A stretch of DNA of 64,000 nucleotides from Ciona intestinalis (lineage: Eukaryota; Chordata; Ascidiacea; Phlebobranchia; Cionidae), in assembly GCF_000224145.3 (NCBI RefSeq), contig NC_020169.2, positions 4,360,957-4,424,956 on the forward strand, read 5' to 3'. A model generated the notes under the pieces. That model was not told the origin of the DNA. It searched no databases and saw nothing but the letters and a program-made list of their open reading frames with translations. A program made the translations under genes and the position numbers. Positions within the stretch are counted from its first letter, which is position 1. Each line of letters opens with the position of its first letter. This document shows, in pieces, positions 24,501 through 34,000 of this stretch.

Positions 24501-27465
24501 ATATTTTAAGTGAAGAAGCTTTAATGGATGTTGTGAAAAGATCAACATCCAATGTTAATGGGGGAACTACTAGAGCTCTTGCTGTGATAAAAGATGCAGC
24601 TATTCCTAACAAGTTAGTTGATCCCTTCCTTTTAATTAGGAGTCTGATGATGCTATTTTAAATTTTATATCTATCTTTCTATTTTATGCGGTTAAGGTCC
24701 CGCTGCACATCAAACCATGGGTTCTAGAATTTAGGCCATGATTGGCCTATCATTGTATATCTTTTATAGTTCACTGTATATGCTAGAATAGCACATCTTG
24801 AGGTCTTTGAGCAAATTAGAGCTTGTTGTATCTTGGTAATATGTGTTTCTTGTTTTTTTTTCTTTTTATTTTTGGTTGTGTGTTTAAACTCTTAACGCTA
24901 TTTGCTAGTCCTTTTTACCCGACATGCCATTATTTCACAGACAAGTAGCTACCTTGTGTGGTTTGTTCTATGAAAACTACCTACATAACAATGAGGATGT
25001 ACGAGAATTTGTCTGCAAGATCCTATCACATATGGTCGACACAAAACTTTTATCTACTGACCTTATTGAAGAGGTAGGCTTCATTTATTTAAACGAAAAT
25101 TATTGGTTCTCAAAATGTCCCTATTTGAAAAATGCAATTTTGGTTATATTTTTTCTTATGCATATGCTTGTTGTTTTAAATTAATTCTTGTAGATAATTT
25201 CTGTATGAAGAGCTTAAGTATGATTCTGTATGTAATGTATACCAAATTTCCATAAATGTTTAAATATTTTACAATAGTACACGACAGATTATTTGAAAGA
25301 ATTAGAAAAATTAATTATTTCCGCTATTAAAAGCAAATCATGTAATTTAAAAAAAATTTGTAACATTTTTTTTCTTCCTATCCTTTCCACACCCAGGGCT
25401 TGCAGATGTTTTTCGAAAAACTCTCAAAACTGGAGACCAGTGTTCCCAGATCAAAATCGATCACTGCTTCCTTGCTTGCTCGGTTGATCCTTTCAGATCT
25501 GGCAACACTGCATGGGATAGCAGAGCTCCTACACAGTGGATACCACTTTCCACTGTTCCTGCTCACACTACAGCAACTTGTTAAATTAAATGATAAAGAT
25601 TGGTTACTTGCGATGTATAAGCAAAGCAAAGTTGATATGCTGAACCTTATGCCAGGTATGTATCTGTGCTCAAGTGTATTTGAGCTTTTCAGAGATCTGT
25701 AAAAGCTCTAATGTAATTTTTGCCTACCTATCGCTCAGTCACAGAATACGGGTTCAAGACTTGACACTTCTGCCATTGTGGACATGTCCTTGTTCAAGAC
25801 ACTTACCAGCAATTAGAACTTAAATAAAATATGTTTAATATTTTACATCCTCATCAACTTTGTATAAACCATTTTATTATTCACTCCGTAATTTAATGGC
25901 GTATTTTTTGTATCTGTTTTTATTTCAAAATGCTAACTTTTACCCAACACATGCAAATTCAAACCATTCAGAAGTCTCCCAAAACAAGAGCAGTATGTTT
26001 GAAATCCTCCAAGGTAAACAACTTGCCTTCCTCTACCCCCTGCTACACATGGAGACAAAGTTAAACGAGCAGCTTAACACAGACCCTGCACCCCAGGTGG
26101 TGTATAGGTGGATAAGAGAGAACGTTTCAAGTGAACTTTACTCTCATCCTGAGTTTATTCACGTTCTCACATCAAGGTAATGTATTCTTGGAGTAATGAG
26201 TCCAAATTTTGACGTAAACCCTATATCCCTTGACATGCCACTTGCAGAAGCATGTTGTTTTTTTTACTTTTTTTTGTTGGTAATTAAAATAACACTCGTA
26301 TGAAAAGCAAAACTAAATTAAATTTTGGCAGAGCAGGGGGCCACAGCTAATTATCAAAAACAGAGAAAACTGCAATTGTAATAATTAAAACCTTCTTCAT
26401 TAAGGTTAAACAATCAAACATAAAACATATTTTTATCCCAGTTGCCTACACCATGTTACCAAGCAAAGCAGCTTAAAAGCTGGGGTGGACAGAGGTCAGA
26501 ATGTCCCGAAAACAATTCAGGAAGAAGAGAAAAACCTTCTTAAAAAGATCAAACCAATCTTGCAGAAGTTTGTCCACGATGACACCAACTTACAACTACA
26601 TGCGCTACACACTGTGCAGGCTTTCTGTCATGATAAGGATTTTCCTAAAGGTATTTTGTATAAAAATATTACAAAATCAGTTTTAGAACAAAAAAATAAG
26701 ACTAACCGTTATGGTAGGGTGGGGTACGATGATCCATTTTCATTTTATTTTCTCATTCCAATTGTAGTAAACAAAAAATATTTACAGAAGTATGTATAGT
26801 CGTATTACTGTAGCTCTAAAAAAACGTTTTTAATTGTTCGAAATACAATCATATAGATTTTAGATGCTAACTCTAACTTATCTTACCCCACATTACTATA
26901 TGTTATTTTTATTTTTCCTTTTCATAAAGGATTACTTCTTCGGATGTTCAACCTCCTCTACAACGAGGATGTAATTGATGAGGAAGTTTTCATCTCATGG
27001 AAGGAAGATGTCAACTCTAACTTCCCTGGGAAAGGAAAAGCTCTCTTCCAGGTAAAGTATGAACCACTTGCATGCCAACTCTTCCACGCGAAAGTGAATG
27101 TAACTTATTTATTCTCATGTTCTGTATTAATGTCTTTATAAAAATGGGTCCTGTTTTTACACTTTGTGCCAGCTTACGAGTTACCACCTATAAACTTTGT
27201 GGGTAATGTAACTTATTTATCTCCATATTGCGGGGTAGTGTCAGCTATAATAACACAGTGTCCTATTTTAAACACATCGCCCACAAAGTACCATACTTGG
27301 TAACTATTAAGCTGGCACGAGGTGTATAAACACCCGTGTTATAAAGACTGTCGTTTTTCCACCATGCGAGGATAGAGTAATTTACGTTCATTAATGCTTA
27401 TTCAGGTGAACTCGTGGTTAACATGGTTACAAGAAGCTGACACAGAGGACGACGATGACGAATAA
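18546..27465 (+). CDS. EIF4G2: Eukaryotic translation initiation factor 4 gamma 2 (DAP5/NAT1/p97), GTG start
   Basis: Exons: 18546-18625, 19100-19210, 19441-19543, 19914-20045, 20274-20433, 20647-20816, 20987-21100, 22239-22449, 22712-22846, 23041-23268, 23470-23574, 23924-24189, 24446-24616, 24909-25073, 25397-25655, 25972-26176, 26442-26650, 26930-27051, 27406-27465. The total of 3,006 bases is a multiple of three, 1,001 residues (human about 907). Order: short N-terminus, MIF4G domain (ILNKLTPEKFDKLC through DLECLCQIMNTCGRRLDHD), a Gln/Pro/Asn-rich linker, MA3 domain near residues 605-710, and a C-terminal W2 domain ending FPGKGKALFQVNSWLTWLQ and an acidic tail. DAP5 lacks the eIF4E-binding part of eIF4G and supports cap-independent translation. 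No ATG is in frame between the upstream stop (18489) and codon 188 (20409), so GTG at 18546 (context tcaaaGTGG) is taken as start, as in human DAP5. Donor 24616 is the weakest border. Confidence 0.93.
18691..18780 (-). repeat. C-rich stretch, opposite-strand counterpart of 2320-2388
   Basis: Runs such as aacccccatggccc and attacccccctaacaaata lie in intron 1 of EIF4G2. Read on the minus strand they give gttaggggggtaatagg, similar in style to the G-rich stretch at 2320-2388. Confidence 0.5.
19717..19796 (+). repeat. Two-copy AT-rich direct repeat
   Basis: The string gcaatatatttatatatact occurs twice about 50 bases apart in the intron before the EIF4G2 exon at 19914. Confidence 0.6.
22520..22614 (+). 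repeat. Dispersed repeat, 'GGTGAGGTCCTNNAGGACCTGGGATTT...CCCATTACCC' family
   Basis: An intronic copy in EIF4G2 reading tattctattgaacg, gtgaggtcctacagcctggc, gggccgaagatttatgcc and gggcccattacc. The word order matches copies at 32970-33045, 33950-34040 and, on the other strand, 36685-36768, 38066-38135 and 53912-53980. Confidence 0.6.
25715..25825 (+). mobile_element. tRNA-derived SINE fragment
   Basis: A B-box-like acgggttcaagactt is followed by gacatgtccttgttcaagac and acttaccagcaatt. The same order (gggttcatggctc, ctatggacatatttgttctt, acacttattggcaattgc) occurs at 52874-53010. The word family 'gtccttgggcaagacacttta' is common in tRNA-derived SINEs of many animals. It lies in an intron of EIF4G2. 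Confidence 0.65.
26715..26900. mobile_element. MITE with TGGGGTAAGAT/ATCTTACCCCA ends, copy A
   Basis: The left end is gggtggggtacgatg and the right end cttatcttaccccacatta, so the ends are inverted repeats. The inside holds cattttattttctcattcc and agtaaacaaaaaatattta. Copies B (38725-38938) and C (40301-40450) share both ends and these inner words. No coding capacity, intronic. A plain non-autonomous DNA element. Confidence 0.7.
27150..27352. mobile_element. Foldback (inverted-repeat) element in the last EIF4G2 intron
   Basis: The left arm has gtgccagcttacgagttacc and aactttgtgggtaatgt. The right arm has catcgcccacaaagtacc and taactattaagctggcacga. These are inverted copies of about 80 bases separated by about 40 bases. 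The transcript could form a long hairpin. Most likely a foldback MITE. Confidence 0.7.
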
Positions 27466-28466
27466 ACAATGAAATATATGGGACACTTGCAACGACTCCC
27501 TATATGTGATGTATTATACTTGTATTTATAAATGTCTAGATGACAGTATATAAAACAAGGTATTATCTGTATCTCTTCTTTATGTGATCAATTTTAAATC
27601 ATGCAACTCCTTTTAATCATACAATGTTTTGTACTCTGCAGTTCTTTAAATTTTCAACAAAATTCAATGATTTAAATTAGATTGAGAAGTTACGTTTGAA
27701 CAAGTTTTGCAAATTAGCCGCATAGCGAGCCGCGTACGAAGCACTCAGTGTTAAATTTGTACAAATTTTAGAGATTACCAATACGCATGTATTTGTTGCA
27801 CGACCAGTGCTCTGTCTTTAAACGTAAATTTGTTTTCCTTTTTTTGACCGCTTTTGCGCAAGGGATGTCTGTACTTTTATCTTTTTACGAGAGGATTCGT
27901 TTATTGCGTGTATAGAGATGTATTGTTACGTGTTTGATTTGGAGTCGTTGCAATACAAGAATTTGGAGCATATGGGTTTTATTTTTGTATTTAGCCTTTG
28001 CTGTAAAAAAATGTACATTGATGAATGAATGCGATTACTTTTGTTATTCTCGCGTGGCAGGGCAACGGTTCCGTGTTAGTTTATGGCCCGGTCGACGTTG
28101 GGCTCGGTTTTTGTATTTCGGCCTTCCATAATAATCACTGGAACGGAACCCATGTAAACCGATGACCTACCGTTGCCAAACATTTATGGCCTACTAAATA
28201 TGTATTGAGTAGCCGTGGTGCATCATACATTGCATCATTTCTAAACTGTTACTTTACGCGACGTTCTCCTCGCGATTGTTCCTCCGTGACGTCACAAGCA
28301 CCACTCATGCGAGGTTCGCTACAAGTACTATGACGTCACAGTGCATGGGGGACGGGGTGGGACGTGATTGGTGGATAAGGAATCTAATGTTTGCTTTGCA
28401 ATTGACATGGAAATGATATATAACCAACATATACACTGTGTATATGATCAGTATTTAACAATAGAT
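27466..28466. other. EIF4G2 3' UTR and promoter of the next gene
   Basis: AATAAA overlaps the EIF4G2 stop (27461-27466), so the true poly(A) site may use another signal. From about 28040 base composition becomes less AT-rich. Inverted arms GGCAACGGT (28060-28069) and ACCGTTGCC (28170-28178) flank this part and resemble RFX half-sites. No coding region is supported. Confidence 0.5.
28287..28338. promoter_or_regulatory. Two perfect CRE palindromes
   Basis: TGACGTCA occurs at 28287-28294 and 28331-28338, starts 44 bases apart, 129 bases or less upstream of the ATG at 28467. This is the full CREB/ATF consensus, so cAMP- or stress-linked control of the next gene is plausible. Confidence 0.65.
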
Positions 28467-29231
28467 ATGTCAACCTTGGTCAAAGCATCCGTGTGGTTTT
28501 TACTCGTAGTTTTGGCTGCTGGGAGTCTTAACGACTTCCTTCAGTCTTCCATGATTGATGCGGGAATCATAAGCAAGCAAATTACTTTTAAAGATGCATG
28601 GTATGTTACTGAGTTTTTACGACAATAAAGCAATTTGAAAATTTAGGAATAAACATGAAGCGAAATAATCACTCTGAAATTGTTAAGAAGCTTATATAGG
28701 GTATAAACTATACCTAAATCAAATACTGTTTAATAACTGTACAGAAACTTTTAACGTTCGCTACTCGCGAGCATAAATGAGTAAAGTTCATCGATGAGTC
28801 TAATGACTCGATTTATATTTTGCAGTAAACTTCAAATTCTCCCAAAATGGTTCGAAGAAACTTTGGGCTGCGAAGAAAAAAAGCAACCAAAAGTGGCGTC
28901 ACCTGTAAGCCATAAACCGAAACCAAAATTGAAGTTGAACTTGGGCGGGGACACTTTAAAAAAGTTTAAATTTGAGGCAAGAGACAAGACGCCTATAGAA
29001 AAGCTGACTGGACTCATAAACGATGGTTTTGCATATGTGCAGCGACTTATTTTGCCTGAAAACTTTGTCATGCCTTGTTTGATTGGGGACTGTAATATGG
29101 ACAAGAAAATAAAACTGGAAAAAGAGAAGTATGAGAACTTATTGTCGAAAAAGGACCAAGTACATCCTCCGGACGAAGAGGCACCTAAACCGACCGAACC
29201 CAACTCAGAGGACAGCACTGGAAATACTTAG
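28467..29231 (+). CDS. Unrecognised small protein with hydrophobic N-terminus
   Basis: Two exons, 28467-28600 (donor GTATGT) and 28826-29231, join in phase 2 to give 179 residues. I chose the ATG at 28467 because it directly precedes a signal-peptide or signal-anchor-like stretch (VKASVWFLLVVLAAG). ATGs at 28365 and 28410 are in frame but add a polar lead. The mature part has four cysteines (DAWCK, LGCEE, PCLIGDC), a Lys/Pro-rich segment (KPKPKLKLNLGG), a charged middle and an acidic Pro-rich tail (PPDEEAPKPTEP). It looks secreted or single-pass. I do not recognise the family. An antisense frame at 28832-29218 is a shadow of its codon use. AATAAA at 29736-29741 could end the message. Confidence 0.65.
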
Positions 29232-30455
29232 TGTTTTGTAAAGCGTTTTAGTTATCAGTCATTTTTTACAATGGTTTCAGATAATAACCTAACTATACAC
29301 ACGAAGCCTTGGTCCACAGAAATATTTTATAAGATAAATTGTTTACGTTTCTTTTTTGGTTTACCAATACAAAGAATTGGTTGTTTGGATTTTATTTCTT
29401 ATTCGATGTTTATTGTGCAATGTAGTTTAGCTATAAGAATTCAGTGTTTCTACGTGTTATAGTGGAACCAAAGGCGTTAAGAGTTTAATTTATAAAGTTT
29501 CATTTGGCCTAGTGGTTACGCGTTGCATCGTGGCCAAAGGTTACCGAGTTCGAGGCGCCAGAGTTTCCACCCACCGAAAAAAATAACCTAAAAATCTTGT
29601 AAGATTCTGTGAATTTAAACACTTAAGAAATGTGTTATCAAGAATCATATGAAACACACCCGTTAACATAGGTTTTGTACATGCATAAGATTATGCATAC
29701 ATGGCACATATTGGCACTGGCAGTGCGTTTGTGGTAATAAATTGCTATTAGAACGACAACATGTATAATATATAAACCGCTGGCGCTTTAATTATACCTG
29801 CTTCGGCTTCTCATTAAAACAGCGTCTGTTCCCTTTAAACATTTTATCGATTCACTGTTGGCGACTTACGTCAGCAAAAGCAAATTTATCGATCATTTTC
29901 AAAGAGCATATCCCACGTGATATAATCAATGTGACATTACAGATGCCCATAGATGCTTAACCAACACGTTTATGGGCAAGTCCGCCTTTGTAAATGATGA
30001 AACGGCGGTATTAGTGGACTAATAAATTTGTACTTTCTGTTTTACCTGCTCCCCGCTAGAAAATAATAAAATTTAGTTTCCACGAAATTTCGTGTTATGT
30101 CTGTGACGTTATTTTTCGAGAGGTAGTGTTTTGTATAGAAGTAAAAGTCGAATGGAGAGGTCGGAGGTTTGGTAAAAAAACTTATTCATTTATGTAAAGT
30201 AGACTGTATGTATAGTTATATGGTGCTGATGTACAGTGTTTACATGACTTTGTAGTAAGTAAGCAATACGATAGGACGCAGTTTGCAGTATATTTCCGAC
30301 GTTTTTTATTCTAATTAAAACTTTAATTTCGTCAGAAAATCACTTTACTTTAATGCTTTTGGTCGGTGAGTTTATTTACATTTATTCACTTTACAGAGAT
30401 CACTCTTTCCAAGTCGTAAGGTGGTATATTGACGCATATATAAGTTGGTGTAAAA
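29232..30455. other. Intergenic region before MRPL20
   Basis: It holds the likely 3' UTR of the preceding gene and a tRNA-like element. Just before MRPL20, at 30396, there is a pyrimidine-rich acceptor (ttcactttacag), which may be a spliced-leader or 5' UTR acceptor. No coding region is supported. Confidence 0.55.
29507..29580 (+). mobile_element. tRNA-like sequence, probably a SINE head
   Basis: An A-box-like ggcctagtggttacgcg and a B-box-like gagttcgaggcgcc are spaced as in a tRNA. The stem arms do not pair well enough for a working tRNA, so I read it as a SINE head or tRNA relic. Weaker A-box-like words occur at 43985-44001 and 44977-44994. Confidence 0.5.
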
Positions 30456-30899
30456 ATGTTTCTGACGAACGTGAACTTACGATGGAGACATGTGATTCGT
30501 AAACCCGATAAATGGTGGCGTGTGCAAAGGTTAAAAGAACAAGCAAAACATTATTTCCACAGAAGCATGAGGAACCGATATGGTTTGGCTTCCACACAAA
30601 TCCGCAGAAGTTTAATGTTTCAAACCAAGGCAAGAGTCTTGATGCCATATGTTCGAAATAAGTTGAGAGATGACAGATTGAACGCAGCGTGTGAAGAACA
30701 CAACGCAAGAGCCATAGAAACAAAAATTGCGTTACGAACGGCGAAAGTTGCACTCAACAAACACATGTTGACTATACTAGCAATATACGAACCGAGGACG
30801 TTTAAAAGTCTTATCGAACTGGCGCAACGGACAAGAATTGAACAATTCAATTCAAGTCACATGCAGTTACCTGATAGATGTTTCACAAAAGAAATCTAA
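30456..30899 (+). CDS. MRPL20: Mitochondrial ribosomal protein bL20m
   Basis: A single uninterrupted frame of 147 residues, equal to the usual family length (human 149). The start MFLTNVNLRWRHVIRK matches the family N-terminus, and the C-terminal part reads LNKHMLTILAIYEPRTFKSL, nearly identical to the vertebrate signature LADLAIYEPKTFKSL. The protein is rich in Arg/Lys, as expected for an rRNA-binding large-subunit protein of the mitochondrial ribosome. The leader begins after an acceptor-like site at 30396. The stop lies only 184 bases before the ATG of PAM on the same strand, and I see no AATAAA between them. Confidence 0.93.
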   Translation: MFLTNVNLRWRHVIRKPDKWWRVQRLKEQAKHYFHRSMRNRYGLASTQIRRSLMFQTKARVLMPYVRNKLRDDRLNAACEEHNARAIETKIALRTAKVALNKHMLTILAIYEPRTFKSLIELAQRTRIEQFNSSHMQLPDRCFTKEI

Positions 30900-31083
30900 A
30901 CATTGTAATACTAAAACTGCAACAACTAAAATATGTTGTGTATCTTTCTATGTAAACAATTTTGCTGCTAAGTTTGGAATAATTCAGTTTTTAAATTGCT
31001 ATTGAATAATTCCTTTTTCAGATTTAAATGGTTTATAGAATAATTTAAAGTTGAAATCTTCCCTTTAAATCCCTGGTGCCACA
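30900..31083. other. Short interval between MRPL20 and PAM with acceptor-like site
   Basis: No AATAAA is visible in this interval. A pyrimidine-rich acceptor, attcctttttcag, ends at 31020, 63 bases before the PAM ATG. This is what a spliced-leader acceptor inside an operon would look like. Confidence 0.5.
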
Positions 31084-34000
31084 ATGGCATACCAGTGGCA
31101 TGCTTTAAACCTGCTGTTGTTGCTTCTTTATTTGGGATCAAGTTATTATACACCTGCTAATGCTGAATCGCAGACATGTGAAACTACTGGTATTTATCCG
31201 ATTTCATCACATAAACAATTGGTGAAGATTAGAGCACCAAGCATTTCTATTACACAGGTAAGCACCTATGCTGTTCTTTTGCTCTGAATGAATTTATATT
31301 TTGATCTGTAAACCTTCAATGTATGTATTGGAATATTGGCATATGAGTATCTTAGTATGTAAGAACTTATTGCATCATTTTTTACAGGATGACCAATACA
31401 TGTGTACTTCATCAGGCATTCCATTTGATGGCGGGGAAAGTTACATAAGTAAGAACTGATATAAAACATATTTTACTCTAATGTTTGTGTCTATACAAGC
31501 GAGAATAGCCAAAGTATTTAGTAGTAAACAGTAAACACATTAATCTATGATGTTTCCTATGTTTTACAAATATGAGTGTGTATTTTAACAATGTCACTTT
31601 TGATTTTTTTGCAAAATTTCCCTAAAAATTAAGCCTATAGGGAAAATTTAATTCTATTAAACAGTCTGTAAAAAAATTTAAAACTTTATATATATATTTT
31701 TTATTTTCTCCAGTTAATTTCACGCCCCATGCTTCCATGTCATCCACACACCACATGCTCGTGTATGGATGCCGAACCTTGCCCACGACACAATCATCAT
31801 GGTAAGTAATTAAACATATGCTTTTATATCCTGCAGCTATTACTATTAGGCATAAAATAGTTCTGAGAACTAATCTTGGCTCATAAAATTAAACAAAAAG
31901 ATTTTATACAAACCAACCTTCGACAGAATATAATTGTTTCATATGATCTAGGGGTAAGTTAATGACTTCATGGTATAAACCAATCTGGTATAAAATATAA
32001 GTTAAGATGCAACAGCCACGCTTCTTCTCACACTTTTTATCCTAGGCATGTTTTAACAACTGTTGTTGTTCTGTTGAGTCTCATCTTTTTGTTCTTTAAA
32101 TAACATGGTCTTCGCTATCGTTTTCAAAGATATAATTAAGTTTTATGTTAAGTTCACATTAGATGCATGTTTATTCTGTGTCATCAGCTAGAATATTCTA
32201 CTGGTTATCATCAGTTTATTTAATTCCAGGCATTGTGGAATGGGCCAAATATGTAATGGAAAAAGAGAAACTTTATTTGCTTGGGCTAAAGATGCTTCAC
32301 TTCTTAGATTGCCAGAAAATGTTGGTTTCAGGTAAAATTCTATTATATTTACTTCTTTGCATATAAACTATTGGTTTTCTATACAAACCACATACCATAC
32401 CTTGATATCGCATACCAAATAGTTGATTATAACTTATAACTAAACTTAAGTTTAAAAGCGTAGACCCGAAAGAAATACAACTTACTTGATAAAATTTGTT
32501 TTGTAGGTTTGCCTTCCCTGCATTTTAAACAACGCCTATGTGTAACAGTATACACAGTTTGTGTAGATGATATGTTACCTGATTTTATGTAACAGTTAAG
32601 GACAATAGAAAATTTAGATTTTAGATTACTGAAAAAGAAATTCAGATTTTAATTTTATTCTTTACTTCATAATAGAATTGGTGGAAGCTCTGGTTTCAAT
32701 TATATAGTGGTGCAGATGCATTATGCTCATAGATTACCACCTGGCCAACATGATTGTTCTGGAGTAGATGCAATTGCTACTGATGAAAGGTATTTCTTTA
32801 ATATTATAATGGTGTACAAGCACCTGTTAATTTAATTGGAATATTTTATATTGTATAGAGCAAGAGTAGTATTGATTTTTATACTTAACAAACCGGTAGA
32901 ACAGTTGTTAATTCTGAAGTTACCGGCCAATCTTGGCCTAAATTATTGAACCGTTGTTGCTTATTTTATACATTCTATTCTGTATGGGTGAGGTTCTTGA
33001 GGACCTGGAATTGGGGCCAGATTTTGGCCAAGTACCTTAACAGTTTTTTAACAGGCATTTGTATTATGCACAACTTTTACAGTTAGCGTTTTTGTTCTAC
33101 ATTAAAAATATTTTAACAGGCAGTTATATTATGCTGGTATCTTCTTACTTGGATCCCCATACATCAACATACCACCTCACTCTCATGCTAATTCTGATAT
33201 CTCATGCCAGACTAATATAAGAAACCCCATCACCGTGTTTGCTTTCCGCACCCATGCTCACAACCTTGGTAGGTTTCTGGTTAGGGTAAGGTTGTCACAT
33301 TTTGTGACTTTTTAACAATATCCTGTGTTTGTGAAATTTAAATTTTGAACATTATATACTATGTTTTGTAAAATTTTAAATTTTGAACGTATATATACTG
33401 TGTTAAATTTTGAACATATTCAGTTTTTAAACATCTGCAAAATTCCCAAAATGCAATTAAACCCATACTTATAAAATATTAATTACAAGTCGCATTAATT
33501 AATTTGGCAAATACACTATGATTTGGCTTTACTGTTTTTTTGGCACCTTTTATTACCAGAGTAAACCTATTTAAACGTATTAAACTGGTGCGCTAAAACA
33601 CCCAGTATCACCACTTTTGCAAAAAAAGGCACAGCTAATACTTATGTACAAATGGCCAACTCTGACCTACATCTTAGTTACCCTATCAAGCCACACTGTA
33701 GGACCCTAAAAATGACAGCGTTAAAATATAAAATTTGTTCAGGTACCGTTATCACTGGCTACAGATACAGGAACGGGCAATACAAAATGATTGGCAAAGG
33801 CAACCCTCAATGGCCACATGCTTTCTTTACCAGGGTTGGAGGATCCATTGATATTCAACCTGGTGACACTGTTATGGCAAGATGTGATTTTGAAAGTACC
33901 AGAAATGTTGCAACTTATGCTGGGTAAGTGTTTGGTAAAGATTGTTGTTTATTCTGCATATTATTCTATGTGGGTGAGGACGATTTCCTTGTTGGGGACC

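Noticed and set aside
28832-29218. 128-codon antisense frame
   Set aside because: It mirrors the codon use of the + strand exon 28826-29231, which has an acceptor and a phase-matched first exon.
29507-29580. Functional tRNA gene
   Set aside because: A- and B-box-like words are present but the cloverleaf arms do not pair and there is no usable anticodon loop.
30400-30753. 117-codon antisense frame
   Set aside because: A shadow of MRPL20, whose identity on the + strand is clear.
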